Shown: positions 37,559-46,148, counted from the first letter of the stretch. The stretch: 64,000 bases of DNA from Xanthomonas sp. DAR 34887 (GCF_041245805.1 NZ_CP162490.1:408501-472500); one strand, 5' to 3'. Notes: a model not told the origin generated them from the letters alone. Numbers and translations are program-made.

Positions 37559-39259
37559 TCAGCCGAAGTGCAGCGCGGCGGTCAGGTCGCCCGGCACCAC
37601 GCTGCTGGCGGCCTGCATCGCACGTTCCCGTTCGGCCAGGCCCGGCAGCGTCTCCAGCCCGAAGCGGCGGGTGATGAAGCGCAGGATCGAGCCGGTGTCG
37701 TAGACGCTGTGGTCGACGTGCCCGCGCTTGGCGTGCGGCGACACCACCAGCGCCGGGATGCGCGAGCCCGGCCCCCAGCGATCGGCCTTGGGCGGGGCCA
37801 CGTGGTCCCACCAGCCGCCGTTCTCGTCGAAGGTGATGAACACGACGGTCTTGTCCCACAGCGGGCCGTTACGCAGCGCGTCCACCACCATGGCGATGTG
37901 ACGATCGCCGGCGGCCACGTCGGAATAGCCGGCGTGCATGTTGAGGTTGCCCTGCGGCTTGTAGAACGCCACCGGCGGCAGCGTGCCGGCCTGCACGTCG
38001 GCGATGAAGCGGTTGTCCGGGGCACTGTCGCCCAGCCCGCCATCGCGCAGGCGTCGCGCGCGCGCGGCCGTGCCAGGAGCGAGATTGGCGAAATAGTTCA
38101 GCGGCTGGTGGTGGATCTGGAAATTGGGGCTGGTCGGAAACTCGGCGGTGTCGCCGGTATCGCCCTTGCCCTGCACCGCCAGGCCCCAGCCGCCGGCATA
38201 CCACGCCCAGTCCACGCCCTTGGCATCGAGCGCGTCGCCGATGTGGCGGTGGGTCTGCGCTGGCAGGACATCGGGGCTATCGGGGGCGGCGTAGTCGGGT
38301 CGCGCCGGGTCCTGGCTGGTGCTGGGCTGGAACGGCGGACTCAGGGTGTTGACCGCCCAGAAGTCCGGGGTCAGCGCGCCGTTGCGCACGAAGCGCGGCT
38401 TGCCGTTGAGCGCGGTGTCCGGCGAGTCTTCCTGCACGGCCAGGCGGATCTCGTCGTGCCGGTCGCTGGCCATGGCGCTGATCTGCAGCCGCGCCGGACT
38501 GGTGTCCGCATGCGGGTAGTACGGCGCCTGCGCGGCGACCAGGTATTGGTGGTTGAGGAACGAGCCGCCGAACGCGCCCATGAAGAAGTTGTCGCACAGC
38601 GTGTACTCGCGGGCCAGGCTCCACAGCCGCAACGTGGCTGGGGCGTCGGCGTAATGGCCCATCACCAGTCCGCCAGCATCGCTCCAGGCGGCGAAGCCGT
38701 CGTTGCGGCCGCCGTTGATCTGCATCTGGTTCTCGTAGAAGCGGTGCACCAGATCGCGGGTCACCACGCCGTGCGGCAGCGGTTTGCCGTCGGCCGTGCG
38801 CAGCGGGAACGGCGCATTGGGCAGCGGGCCGATCGCGTCTTCGCCGATCTTGTAGCGGCGGTGGTCCACCACCTGCTCGTCCGGCGCCAGCCCGCCCCAG
38901 ATCGGCGGCAGGATGTCGAGCACGCTGCCGTCGCGATCGACCTGCCGCGCCTGCGCCGGCGTCACCGCCGACAGTGGCCGCTGCAGTCCGGGGAACTCCG
39001 GGAACAGATTGTTGAAGCTGCGGTTCTCGGCGTAGATCACCACCACGTGGTCGATCTTCTCGCGCAGTTGCCGGTCCAGAGCGCTGGCCGACAGCGGACT
39101 GCGCGGCGCGCGTTTGGCCGCTTCGGCGATGGCGTCGGCGGGACCGATGGCGAGCGCGCCGCCGGCCAGCGCCAGGCCGCCTAGCAGGCGCCGACGCTGT
39201 GGGTTTTCGGGGGTGGCATCGGTGTCGGCGGACGCAGGGTCCTGAGGCGGCTTCTTCAC
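37559..39259 (-). CDS. Acid phosphatase/phospholipase C-type phosphoesterase, Tat-exported
   Basis: 566 residues. The N-terminus has a twin-arginine-like RRRLLGGLALAGGALA segment (about 22-38). The phosphoesterase domain starts IDHVVVIYAENRSFNNLFPEFPG (about 69) with the metal/nucleophile site. The later FMGAFGGSFLNHQYLV, HADTSP and ITFDENGGWWDHVAPP are typical of the AcpA/PLC family. Probably periplasmic, releasing phosphate from esters. Confidence 0.9.
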   Translation of the reverse strand: MKKPPQDPASADTDATPENPQRRRLLGGLALAGGALAIGPADAIAEAAKRAPRSPLSASALDRQLREKIDHVVVIYAENRSFNNLFPEFPGLQRPLSAVTPAQARQVDRDGSVLDILPPIWGGLAPDEQVVDHRRYKIGEDAIGPLPNAPFPLRTADGKPLPHGVVTRDLVHRFYENQMQINGGRNDGFAAWSDAGGLVMGHYADAPATLRLWSLAREYTLCDNFFMGAFGGSFLNHQYLVAAQAPYYPHADTSPARLQISAMASDRHDEIRLAVQEDSPDTALNGKPRFVRNGALTPDFWAVNTLSPPFQPSTSQDPARPDYAAPDSPDVLPAQTHRHIGDALDAKGVDWAWYAGGWGLAVQGKGDTGDTAEFPTSPNFQIHHQPLNYFANLAPGTAARARRLRDGGLGDSAPDNRFIADVQAGTLPPVAFYKPQGNLNMHAGYSDVAAGDRHIAMVVDALRNGPLWDKTVVFITFDENGGWWDHVAPPKADRWGPGSRIPALVVSPHAKRGHVDHSVYDTGSILRFITRRFGLETLPGLAERERAMQAASSVVPGDLTAALHFG

Positions 39260-39403
39260 GTGGTCATGGGCATCGGGGGAAAGACGTCGGCCAGTGTGGG
39301 CCGCGCAAATGACAAGTCAAAGCCGGCGGGACGGCAGCCCGGCGCGGCGTTCAGCGGCCGTATCGCAGCCGACGCCGATGCCGCCGGATCAGGAGGGACC
39401 AAA

Positions 39404-39442
39404 AGCCCCTCTCCCTCCGGGAGAGGGGTTGGGGTGAGGGTA
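39404..39442. repeat. Intergenic palindromic repeat, CCCTCTCCC family
   Basis: Inverted-orientation copy of the unit at 1791-1823, with arms GCCCCTCTCCC and GGGAGAGGGG followed by TTGGGGTGAGGGTA. Located between the phosphoesterase gene and a small hypothetical gene. Confidence 0.8.
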
Positions 39443-39468
39443 CGGCGCGCGCGGTCGGCAGCGTCCGC

Positions 39469-39747
39469 TCAGCGGCGCCGCGTGGCGACGCCGAGCACGT
39501 GTTCGCACAGCTCGGCGTAGCGCCCCGAGTCGTCGCGCGCCGCCGCGCCGCTCTCGATGGCCTGGCCGAGCCGCATGTGCCCGACGCGTACAGCCAGCTC
39601 GCTCAGTTGCGCCTGAAAACCGCGCTGCATGGCCGCGATCTGCTTCGCATCGTGCCCAAGCCAGGCATACCCCTTGTCGTTGTACATCGCCGCGCCGTGT
39701 AGCACTTCGGCCAGAGCGTACGACGGGTCCTGCTGATCGGTCGGCAT
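39469..39747 (-). CDS. Hypothetical protein
   Basis: 92 residues, soluble, helical. PSYALAEVLHGAAMYNDKGYAWLGHDAKQIAAMQRGFQAQL has regular helix-forming composition. No recognised domain. The ATG at 39747 is preferred; longer frames upstream are not protein-like. Confidence 0.6.
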   Translation of the reverse strand: MPTDQQDPSYALAEVLHGAAMYNDKGYAWLGHDAKQIAAMQRGFQAQLSELAVRVGHMRLGQAIESGAAARDDSGRYAELCEHVLGVATRRR

Positions 39748-40008
39748 CGTGGCGTTCCTGGCGGGTCGCCTGATCGCCGCCGTGTCCGGGTGCGATCCGA
39801 CAGAATGAGGGCGCCGATCAGCCGATCCAGTCGGTTCGGCGGCGGAGGTTTCCCGCAAGACCTTGCGTTGCGGGCAGCGCCTCATGCGAGCGGTCGACGG
39901 TATGGCCAAGATTACGCCGGCAGCGATCGGAACGCAGGCGGGAACCTGCCAACCGACGCGGCGTCGCCATGCTGCAGTGCCCGATCGCAGGGGCATCTGC
40001 CGCGTAGC

Positions 40009-40296
40009 CTAGGCGCCATTGAGCGGCTCGTGGCGCGCCCATGCGTGCTCGAATTCGGCGCGATCGATGCGAAACGGCTCGAACTCGTCCGCATCGAGCG
40101 GCGCATCACTGAGGCCGCCATACGCATCCTCGAGCCGGCCGCGGTGGTAGAACAGCACCTGGCCGGCGTCATAGATTTCGATCTGCCGGCTCGGCCAGAA
40201 GGCATCGTCGGTTTCGAAGAACCACCAGGAGTGACCCCACGCGTCGTAGCGATCGGCGCGGGACGCGTTCCAACGGCGTTTGTAGTAATGAGGCAT
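40009..40296 (-). CDS. Hypothetical protein downstream of YcxB-like gene
   Basis: 95 residues, rich in aromatic and acidic residues (SWWFFETDDAFWPSRQIEIYDAGQVLFYHRGRLEDAYGGLSDAPLD). Resembles small proteins common in Xanthomonas/Lysobacter that lie next to YcxB-like genes. Likely co-transcribed with 40352-40840, 55 bases upstream. Confidence 0.75.
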   Translation of the reverse strand: MPHYYKRRWNASRADRYDAWGHSWWFFETDDAFWPSRQIEIYDAGQVLFYHRGRLEDAYGGLSDAPLDADEFEPFRIDRAEFEHAWARHEPLNGA

Positions 40297-40351
40297 GGAG
40301 TAGGCCAACCCACGTGTGCGTCGGCCACGAGCGGCCGCGACCGCATCTGCG

Positions 40352-40840
40352 TCAGGAAACCTTGCCCCCCGCAGCCAGGACCCGGGTGCGGATGAATTCC
40401 GCGGCCTCCGGGGTGAGGTCGGCGAGAGGCAAGGTGACGAACTGCGACTTCGAAAGCAGCAACAGCCAACAGGCGTCGAATCGCCATACCTCCGAGACGG
40501 CCGCCCAGGGCATGGTCGCGGTGCCGGCACCGGAGGAAAGCGACAGCGAGGTTTCGGACGCCTCTAGCGTGCCGAGAGGAGCGCCCATTGCGTCGAGCCT
40601 GCGCAGCGCATTGCGATAATGGGTGGCGTAGAGCGCTAAGGGAAAGGCAATGCCGAGCGCCAGTACGGTGGCCAGGACGCCGACCAACCAGGAGGCATTG
40701 CCGATGCGAACGAGGAAGATAAGCGGCCCCGCCACCAGCGCCAGGGCGACCACGTAGCGCAGGCCGAGCACGCGCCAGCAGTAGCTCGCCACGGCCTGCC
40801 GGATCAGCGTCCTGTCGTAGCTCAGCGTGGCGCGATGCAT
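40352..40840 (-). CDS. YcxB-like membrane protein
   Basis: 162 residues. Two close helices (about 30-48 and 50-70) are followed by a cytoplasmic YcxB-like domain (LEASETSLSLSSGAGTATMPWAAVSEVWRFDACWLLLLSKSQFVTLPLADL). The family role is unknown. Start of a two-gene unit with the small gene at 40009-40296. Confidence 0.8.
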   Translation of the reverse strand: MHRATLSYDRTLIRQAVASYCWRVLGLRYVVALALVAGPLIFLVRIGNASWLVGVLATVLALGIAFPLALYATHYRNALRRLDAMGAPLGTLEASETSLSLSSGAGTATMPWAAVSEVWRFDACWLLLLSKSQFVTLPLADLTPEAAEFIRTRVLAAGGKVS

Positions 40841-40918
40841 CGGATAACGTCCGCATTGGCGCCGCCGTGTGGCGGCATCGGGGATGAAGCTCCGGAGTCT
40901 ACGCGCTATCCGACCGGA

Positions 40919-41971
40919 TCAATCCGCCGGTACGGCATCGTCCGCGTCGTCCAGGGCCTGGTGGACGTACAGGTGCTTGACCAGGACGTAGAGCACCACG
41001 GTCAGCGGTGCCGCCAATACCACGCCCATCGGTCCGAACAGCGCGCCGATGCCGAACAGCGAGAACAGCAGCAAGGCCGGCGGCAGGTTCACCGCACGCG
41101 CCTGGATCAACGGTTGCAGCACATGGCCCTCGATCTGCTGCAGCACCACGAACACCAGCAGCGCGCCCAGCGCCACCTGCGGGCTGACGGTGAAGCCGAG
41201 CAGCACCGCCGGAATCGCCGCCACGATCGGGCCGACGATCGGAATGAAGTCCAGCAGCGCGGTCAACAGGCCGATGCCCAGCGCAACCGGAACGCCCAGC
41301 AGCCACAGCCCCAGGCCGGTCAACGTCCCCACGACCGCCATCGCCAGCAACTGCCCGGTCAACCACGCGCGCAGCGCCTGGCCGCTGGCGGCCAGTGCGT
41401 GATCGGCGACGGCACGCCGGTCCAGCGGCAGCAACCGCAGCAGTCCGCGCCGGTACAGGCTTGGCTGCGCGGCGAGATAGATGCCGCCCACCATCATCAG
41501 CACCGCATCGGTCACGCCGCCGCCGGCCGACAGCACGATCGATCCGGCGTGCGTGGCCAGGGTCGAGGCGCCGTCGCGCAACTGGTCGGGCAACTGCTCG
41601 ATCTGCGGTCCCAGCGGACCGGACTGCAGCCACGCATGGAACTTGTTCCAGGCCGCGGGCAGCGTGGTGCGGAAGGCGTCGATCTGGGCGGCGACTTCCG
41701 CGCCGAACAGGAACACGATCGATGCCAGGATCAGCACCAACAGCAGGATCACCAGACCGAGCGCCGCCCAGTCCGGCACCGGCAGCCACTTGCGCAGCAG
41801 CATCGCCAGCCCATGCAGCAGCACGCCCACCACGACCGCGCCGAACACGATCAGCAGCAGTTCGGAGAGCTGCCAGGCCAGCAGGGCCAAGCCGCCCAGG
41901 GCCATGACGACCAGCACGCGCGCCACGAACGGCCGCAGCGGGGATGGAGAACTAGGGGCGGTGGAAAGCAT
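40919..41971 (-). CDS. AI-2E family transporter (PerM/TqsA-like)
   Basis: 350 residues with seven or eight helices. The family signature lies in the C-terminal half: GLLTALLDFIPIVGPIVAAIPAVLLGF and GHVLQPLIQARAVNLPPALLLFSLFGIGALFGPMGVVLAAPLTVVLYVLVKHLYV. Such proteins export signals or act as antiporters; the substrate is unknown here. The start at 41971 has GGGATG upstream; ATG at 41980 is also possible. Confidence 0.9.
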   Translation of the reverse strand: MLSTAPSSPSPLRPFVARVLVVMALGGLALLAWQLSELLLIVFGAVVVGVLLHGLAMLLRKWLPVPDWAALGLVILLLVLILASIVFLFGAEVAAQIDAFRTTLPAAWNKFHAWLQSGPLGPQIEQLPDQLRDGASTLATHAGSIVLSAGGGVTDAVLMMVGGIYLAAQPSLYRRGLLRLLPLDRRAVADHALAASGQALRAWLTGQLLAMAVVGTLTGLGLWLLGVPVALGIGLLTALLDFIPIVGPIVAAIPAVLLGFTVSPQVALGALLVFVVLQQIEGHVLQPLIQARAVNLPPALLLFSLFGIGALFGPMGVVLAAPLTVVLYVLVKHLYVHQALDDADDAVPAD

Positions 41972-42115
41972 CTGGCACATCCCGGCAAAACGTCGGTGTG
42001 CGGACGATACGGGCAGCACAGTGCAAAGCGAGCGAAGAACGCGCCGCGCCCCGGTTGCCTGACCATGCCGGTCCTTTACGCGGGTTCGGCGCGAATGACT
42101 GGCGCGCGTGCAGTT

Positions 42116-42526
42116 CTAGCATTGGAAGAAGAAGTACACGAACGCCAACGCCAGGCCGCCCACCCACACGGCGATCATTCCGCAAAATCCCAGGCCGATG
42201 ACGGCGCAGCGGGAAAACCGGCGCATGCCGCGCGTACGCCGGACCAGGTAAGCGAACAGCAGCCCGCCCACGACGACGCCAAGGGCGACCACGAGCCATC
42301 CCAGCAGATTGACGATCGGAGGCTTCGGGCCGAATTCGGACGGGCACTGGCTGCTCGCGTAGGCGGGAAAGGCGAGCGCAAGCAGCGTTACGAGCGCAGT
42401 GCCAGACGAAAGTCGCGGGCACGTCGTCGTCTTCCCTGGCGCAGCGGTCGAACGACGACCGCGCGGGCGCGGAACGATGCCAAGACCACGACGGGCGAAA
42501 CCGCTGGCACGGGGCGTAGGGCGCAT
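42116..42526 (-). CDS. Small membrane protein, unknown
   Basis: About 136 residues by the ATG at 42526. A possible secretory signal (TALVTLLALAFPAYASSQ) precedes two helices (NLLGWLVVALGVVVGGLLFAYLV and VIGLGFCGMIAVWVGGLALAFVYFFF). The first 40 residues are Arg-rich and not convincing, so the true start may be further in. Adjacent to 42529-42735 with no gap. Confidence 0.55.
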   Translation of the reverse strand: MRPTPRASGFARRGLGIVPRPRGRRSTAAPGKTTTCPRLSSGTALVTLLALAFPAYASSQCPSEFGPKPPIVNLLGWLVVALGVVVGGLLFAYLVRRTRGMRRFSRCAVIGLGFCGMIAVWVGGLALAFVYFFFQC

Positions 42527-42528
42527 CG

Positions 42529-42735
42529 CTATCTGAGCTCGTTGCCAATGACCAACGTCAAGCCCGACCAAGCTGCGTTCAGAACCATGGCGCCAAAGGA
42601 TTTCCGTGTGGGCGGAAGCCTGCTGCCGTGGCGACCGAGGCTCGGCGCAGCTTGGTACGCAAGCAGGTTCAACAGGTTGAATGCGGCAGGCATCATGAGT
42701 TGCATCCATTGTCGGCGGCGCAGCGCGGTCTGCAA
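42529..42735 (-). CDS. Small hydrophobic protein, unknown
   Basis: 68 residues with two hydrophobic stretches (MMPAAFNLLNLLAYQAAP and FGAMVLNAAWSGLTLVIG). It ends 2 bases before the next start. Lies just beyond the most degenerate end of cassette array A, so it may be an old cassette; no attC is visible on its left. Confidence 0.5.
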   Translation of the reverse strand: MQTALRRRQWMQLMMPAAFNLLNLLAYQAAPSLGRHGSRLPPTRKSFGAMVLNAAWSGLTLVIGNELR

Positions 42736-42741
42736 CTTTTC

Positions 42742-43287
42742 CTAGCAGCCGTCGCGCACCTGCATGAGGGCGAAGCCAAGGAGATTGAGGCCGGGCCAGA
42801 GGTTCGGATTGCTTGCCCGCGCGTCATCGTGGGCCAGACCAATGCCCCAGATGGCGTCGACGGGACTCGCCTCGACGAGAATGCGGGAGCCTGTTTGCTT
42901 GAGGAACAGGCCCAGTTCCGCGTTCTGAGAAAACTTGGCCTCGTTGGCGCGGATGACGACCGAGAACCGGTTCTCCAGCCACGTCGCCTCGTCGAAGCCG
43001 CGCACCTGCCGACCCAAGGCTTTTGCTGCCGCGGGAGTGGGCGCTTTCAGCACCGATGCTCTTGTCGATTCATCTCCGAACAGCGCGGCCTTCTCCGCCA
43101 TCATGAAATGCTCGGCGGTGGGATAGCGCTGCCCCGCAACGACGAACGGAGCTTCGAACCATTGGCTGAAGCAGGATGCGGTCACTTTGCCTTGGCTGGC
43201 TTGGTGGCCCCAGAAGAAGAGGTAGTTCAGCGCCTCACCCGCGTCGAAGCGGGAGCGGAGGGCTTCCAGGAGGTGTGCATCATGCAT
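42742..43287 (-). CDS. NADAR family protein (YbiA-like N-glycosidase)
   Basis: 181 residues. NADAR domain with FFWGHQASQGKVTASCFSQWFEAPFVVAGQRYPTAEHFMMAEKAALFGD and the C-terminal GIGLAHDDARASNPNLWPGLNLLGFALMQVRD. Known homologues cleave N-glycosidic bonds in riboflavin intermediates or reverse ADP-ribosylation. It starts 24 bases left of a degenerate attC (43311-43371), with cassette orientation, so it appears to be the oldest recognisable cassette of array A. Confidence 0.92.
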   Translation of the reverse strand: MHDAHLLEALRSRFDAGEALNYLFFWGHQASQGKVTASCFSQWFEAPFVVAGQRYPTAEHFMMAEKAALFGDESTRASVLKAPTPAAAKALGRQVRGFDEATWLENRFSVVIRANEAKFSQNAELGLFLKQTGSRILVEASPVDAIWGIGLAHDDARASNPNLWPGLNLLGFALMQVRDGC

Positions 43288-43310
43288 TGTGGATCATTGC
43301 CTCTGCACAC

Positions 43311-43371
43311 GAATCAAACTGCAGCGCAAAGCGACATACGCTGGAACAGGACCGCCAGAGCGCATCAGTCC
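43311..43371 (-). repeat. attC site, degenerate
   Basis: CTCTGCAC-ACGAATCAAACTGCAG-CGCAAAGCG follows the pattern of the well-preserved sites (CTCTAAC, CTGAATTAAG, CGCAAAGCG). The right core is decayed to ATCAGTC. The stop of the gene to its right lies in it. Confidence 0.5.
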
Positions 43372-43783
43372 CACCAACAGGCAACGGGGTGTGTCCCGTT
43401 GGAAACCTGATACGGCTCGTAGGGCTGGTCCACGAAGCCCGCCCATGTCTCGTCGGGCTTTAGGTACTGGGGAAACCATGTCTCCACCTCCTCGGGTGTA
43501 GCGGAGGTCATGATATAGACGGTATCCGAAAACGGCCACTCGGGAACGTCGAACGCGGCGATCTGAACCCGGATGTCTTCGACATCGGGACGCGGCGCAA
43601 TGGCGTTCAAGACGGCGCGGAATGCATCGGGTCCTGGAGCGCCGTCGAGGTTGCAACCGGTGCTCCCGACCTCGACGTCCTCTTCGAAGAACTCGTCGAT
43701 GGTCAGCAGTGGCCGCGGAGTGCCGGGCGCGTCGGGATGGCCCAGCCGGCTGACGCGTTCGGTGATGCGGTCGAGAGGGTCAT
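43365..43783 (-). pseudogene. Integron cassette gene with disrupted start
   Basis: The frame reads DPLDRITERVSRLGHPDAPGTPRPLL...EEDVEVGSTGCNLDGAPGPDAFRAV then DVEDIRVQIAAFDVPEWPFSDTVYIMT down to the stop at 43365. It is coherent protein sequence but has no ATG/GTG. The only ATG (43781-43783), placed just after the attC core as usual, runs into another frame. Inserting one base (ATG-GAC) would restore it. A TTG at 43610 could still give an 81-residue product. Function unknown. Confidence 0.65.
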
Positions 43784-43788
43784 GTTGG

Positions 43789-43853
43789 CTCTAACGTTCG
43801 AATTGAGCTGTGGCGCGAGGAATCGCCATGGCTTGGTCTCATTCACGTCCCCG
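43789..43853 (-). repeat. attC site, degenerate
   Basis: CTCTAAC core at 43789-43795 with CGAATTGAGC and a later GGCTTGG; the right core is decayed. It separates the start-less cassette from the lipoprotein cassette. Confidence 0.55.
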
Positions 43854-44162
43854 CATGTTGCTCACCTTGATCAGCCTCGTCACGCTAAAGACGCGTTTGC
43901 ATACGCCAAGATTGCCATAGCTCCCTTGCGGCCCTAGTGTGCCTTGCACGGTGACATGTGATGTGCCCCAGCGCTCCGGTAACTCTGCCCTGGACATGTC
44001 GCCATTGATGCACCACTGCTCGTTCTTCTTAGCAGGGACCAGGTAGGCGAACTCAAAGTTGTAGAAGTACTCGCCTGAGTACGTGCGTGTGCCATTCGAA
44101 GTCGTGGCGCAGCCTGCGCAAAGTGTCATGAGAAGTGCTATCAGACCCGCTCGACGTTTCAT
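43839..44162 (-). CDS. Cassette-encoded small lipoprotein
   Basis: 107 residues with lipobox TLCAGC after a basic start (MKRRAGLIALLM). The mature part holds two Cys (QWCING, GVCKR). No domain recognised. Flanked by degenerate attC sites on both sides, which is why it is read as an integron cassette. Confidence 0.75.
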   Translation of the reverse strand: MKRRAGLIALLMTLCAGCATTSNGTRTYSGEYFYNFEFAYLVPAKKNEQWCINGDMSRAELPERWGTSHVTVQGTLGPQGSYGNLGVCKRVFSVTRLIKVSNMRGRE

Positions 44163-44168
44163 GTTGCG

Positions 44169-44231
44169 CTCCAGCGTCTGGATTGATGACCCGCGTAGCG
44201 AAGCGGGCTTTGCTTGACTGAACCGTCAGGA
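44169..44231 (-). repeat. attC site, degenerate
   Basis: Core-like CTCCAGC on the left, a CCCGCG-tagcgaa-GCGGGC hairpin and TTGACTGAACCGTCAGG on the right give the attC layout. The stop codon of the next cassette gene falls in the right core. Confidence 0.6.
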
Positions 44232-44546
44232 CTTTATGGCAGCATTACCCTGCTCTGAGAAGGCGCCGAGCAGCGTTTGTTCGAAGCCGACAATGCTCAC
44301 GGTTTTGTAGTCGATCATCCGGATGCGAGAGACGGCAAGCTCGACAAGCGAGGGCTCTGCATCGACCAGGCGGTCTTTGACGCCGAGATCTAGGTTCAAG
44401 AGCGGAAAGATCCAGCGAGGATCACCAACCTCCAGAAAGTCGTGAAGAGGCAGCGTGCTTGAGCACTCGTAAACGGTAATCCAGTGGCTTCGGAAGTCAC
44501 CGACTTCACGAAGCTCCAGCCCGCAGTGACTGCAATATCTGGACAT
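44226..44546 (-). CDS. Cassette-encoded protein with N-terminal CxxC
   Basis: 106 residues. The N-terminus YCSHCGLELREVGDF looks like half a zinc ribbon. The rest is soluble and unrecognised (FLEVGDPRWIFPLLNLDLGVKDRLVDAEPSLVELAVSR). Lies between two attC sites. Confidence 0.75.
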   Translation of the reverse strand: MSRYCSHCGLELREVGDFRSHWITVYECSSTLPLHDFLEVGDPRWIFPLLNLDLGVKDRLVDAEPSLVELAVSRIRMIDYKTVSIVGFEQTLLGAFSEQGNAAIKS

Positions 44547-44548
44547 CG

Positions 44549-44607
44549 GCCTGGCGTATGGGTTGAGCCGAGCCGCGGGCGACTTCGGCTTGAAGGAGTT
44601 GTTGGCG
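44549..44607 (-). repeat. attC site
   Basis: GCCTGGC ... GGGTTGAGCCGAGCCGCGGGCGACTTCGGCTTGAAGGAGTT-GTTGGCG: 59 bases, with the hairpin arms and both core positions recognisable. Confidence 0.7.
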
Positions 44608-44612
44608 ACCGC

Positions 44613-45419
44613 CTATGGTTGCATAGAGATGACGCTCTCAATCCACTCGCTGTAATGACTCAGACGAACATTGCAGGTGATCTGACCGTACCGTCCAGGC
44701 GTCCTGACAGTGCTTTGAGGATCCGACCATGACGTCAGTCCCGCCAACAGCCAATCCTTTCCAGTCTGGACAAGGACCGGCCCGCCACTGTCGCCACTTC
44801 CCGTCCCGCCCTCGAGCGGGAGGGCGTCCGACGGCTTGTCGAACGTATAGCAGAGCCAGCGGCCATCGGCGCTGGTGACTTTGTTGTAGGCGCGGCGAAG
44901 CTCGGTGCGGTGAGCGCTGCTGAACTCGTAGCCAACGATCCCGTTACCCGTAGCGCCCTTCCCTAGGACCTTGACGGTATGGCCGAACTCATCGCCGCTG
45001 TTGTCGATCGCGCCTGGACTGACATCAGTCACGGGCTGCGCCAATTTGAGAAGCGCGATGTCATCCGAGGAAGAAAGCGCGACCCTGAAAAGTGTCCAAT
45101 CCCAAGTGGCCAGTGCTTGGTCAAGTAGCTTTTGCGTAGGCTTCTTGTACCCAGGGTGTACCACGAGACGTTCCACATCCCTGGGTACTCCATTGATGGT
45201 GACCTGCTTGATTTCAGATTGCCACGTGACCGCATGGGCAGCGGTCACCACCCATTGCGGTGCAATCAGCACGCCATGCCCCTCGCCAGGCATATCGACC
45301 AGAGCGGGAAATTCGGACGCAGGAACCCGATACTTCGAGTCATCGACGTCATCCCGGATGACGATCGCGCTTGCACTGAAAGAGACGACGACCAGTGCGA
45401 GCAACAAGAGTCGGGTCAT
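44613..45419 (-). CDS. Secreted trypsin-like serine protease in an integron cassette
   Basis: 268 residues with a Sec signal peptide (MTRLLLLALVVVSFSASA). S1 protease triad: VVTAAHAV (His), SSDDIALLKL (Asp) and TGSGDSGGPVLV (Ser). It would act in the periplasm or outside. The stop is 6 bases right of an attC, and the strand is that of the cassettes. A complete protease with signal peptide is large for a cassette gene, and a matching attC on its 5' side is only weakly visible (around 45430-45509). Confidence 0.88.
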   Translation of the reverse strand: MTRLLLLALVVVSFSASAIVIRDDVDDSKYRVPASEFPALVDMPGEGHGVLIAPQWVVTAAHAVTWQSEIKQVTINGVPRDVERLVVHPGYKKPTQKLLDQALATWDWTLFRVALSSSDDIALLKLAQPVTDVSPGAIDNSGDEFGHTVKVLGKGATGNGIVGYEFSSAHRTELRRAYNKVTSADGRWLCYTFDKPSDALPLEGGTGSGDSGGPVLVQTGKDWLLAGLTSWSDPQSTVRTPGRYGQITCNVRLSHYSEWIESVISMQP

Positions 45420-45503
45420 ATGCGATTCCTTTGGGCGGATCTCCGAGCGGCTTGCGCCTGGAACGAGTCGAATCATGAAGTGCATCGAGCATGAGCGGCA
45501 ATG

Positions 45504-45737
45504 CTAAGCGGATGCCTCGCGCTCAATGAGCACGAAATCCTCGGCTGTCTCTGTCGTGTAGTGCACGAGCCCGGCGAAATCGGTATCGACCATGATGCCT
45601 TCGCCAAGATATGCCCAGCTCTCCTCGCCCGGCAGGTACTCGTTCGTGTCCATCGAGGCAATGACGCGGCCCCGGTAGGCTCCATCGATCCGAATGATGT
45701 CGCCAACTTTCATGTCTGTCCCATCCGCGTACTTCAT
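45504..45737 (-). CDS. Cassette-encoded hypothetical protein
   Basis: About 77 residues from the ATG at 45737. An SH3-like beta pattern: MKVGDIIRIDGAYRGRVIASMDTNEYLPGEESWAYLGEGIMVDTDFAGLVHYT. Similar small proteins are often immunity or cassette proteins; function not known. Its stop lies in a GCTAAGC core-like sequence. Confidence 0.75.
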   Translation of the reverse strand: MKYADGTDMKVGDIIRIDGAYRGRVIASMDTNEYLPGEESWAYLGEGIMVDTDFAGLVHYTTETAEDFVLIEREASA

Positions 45738-45801
45738 GCTTCCGCCTGATGTTTGAGCCAAGTTCCGCTGCGGACCACCCCCGACTGGATGGGTGCTAGG
45801 C
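45738..45801 (-). repeat. attC site, degenerate
   Basis: GCTTCCG-CCTGATGTTTGAGCC on the left, CCGCTGCGG hairpin centre and GGATGGGT-GCTAGGC on the right. The start of 45504-45737 and the stop of 45796-46017 sit at its two ends. Confidence 0.6.
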
Positions 45802-46017
45802 CGCCGCTGCGTGTCCTGGCCGCCAACCGAGGAGGCGCGCTGGCAGGAACAGGATGGCCTGCAGCAGCGCGAACACGGCGGAGAACGTGATCCCTACGAG
45901 GCGGAAGGGCAGGGTCAGCAACCAGACAATCGGCCACAGGACCAGGACCAGCAGGGCCAGCGGCCAGCACAGGACAAGGAGAAGGCACCAGGCGACTGTC
46001 GCAATCAGCGTTTTCAC
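45796..46017 (-). CDS. Cassette-encoded small membrane protein
   Basis: 73 residues from a GTG at 46017 with AAAGGAG 7 bases upstream. Almost wholly hydrophobic, two helices (about 2-32 and 36-62). Unknown function. The stop is in the right core of an attC. Confidence 0.72.
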   Translation of the reverse strand: MKTLIATVAWCLLLVLCWPLALLVLVLWPIVWLLTLPFRLVGITFSAVFALLQAILFLPARLLGWRPGHAAAA

Positions 46018-46148
46018 GATGCGGCTCCTTTGGCCCGTGAGCGGAAGCGGAAGGATTGCAGCTCCGGGGGAGATGCGGCAACCGGCCTGCGACGAACCGG
46101 CCAAAGCACCTGATGGAACGCCAGATAAGGCGACGGACACTTCCCGCA

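Noticed and set aside
43289..43501. Plus-strand ORFs in the cassette arrays
   Set aside because: All are shadows; every convincing cassette gene is on the minus strand, away from attI.
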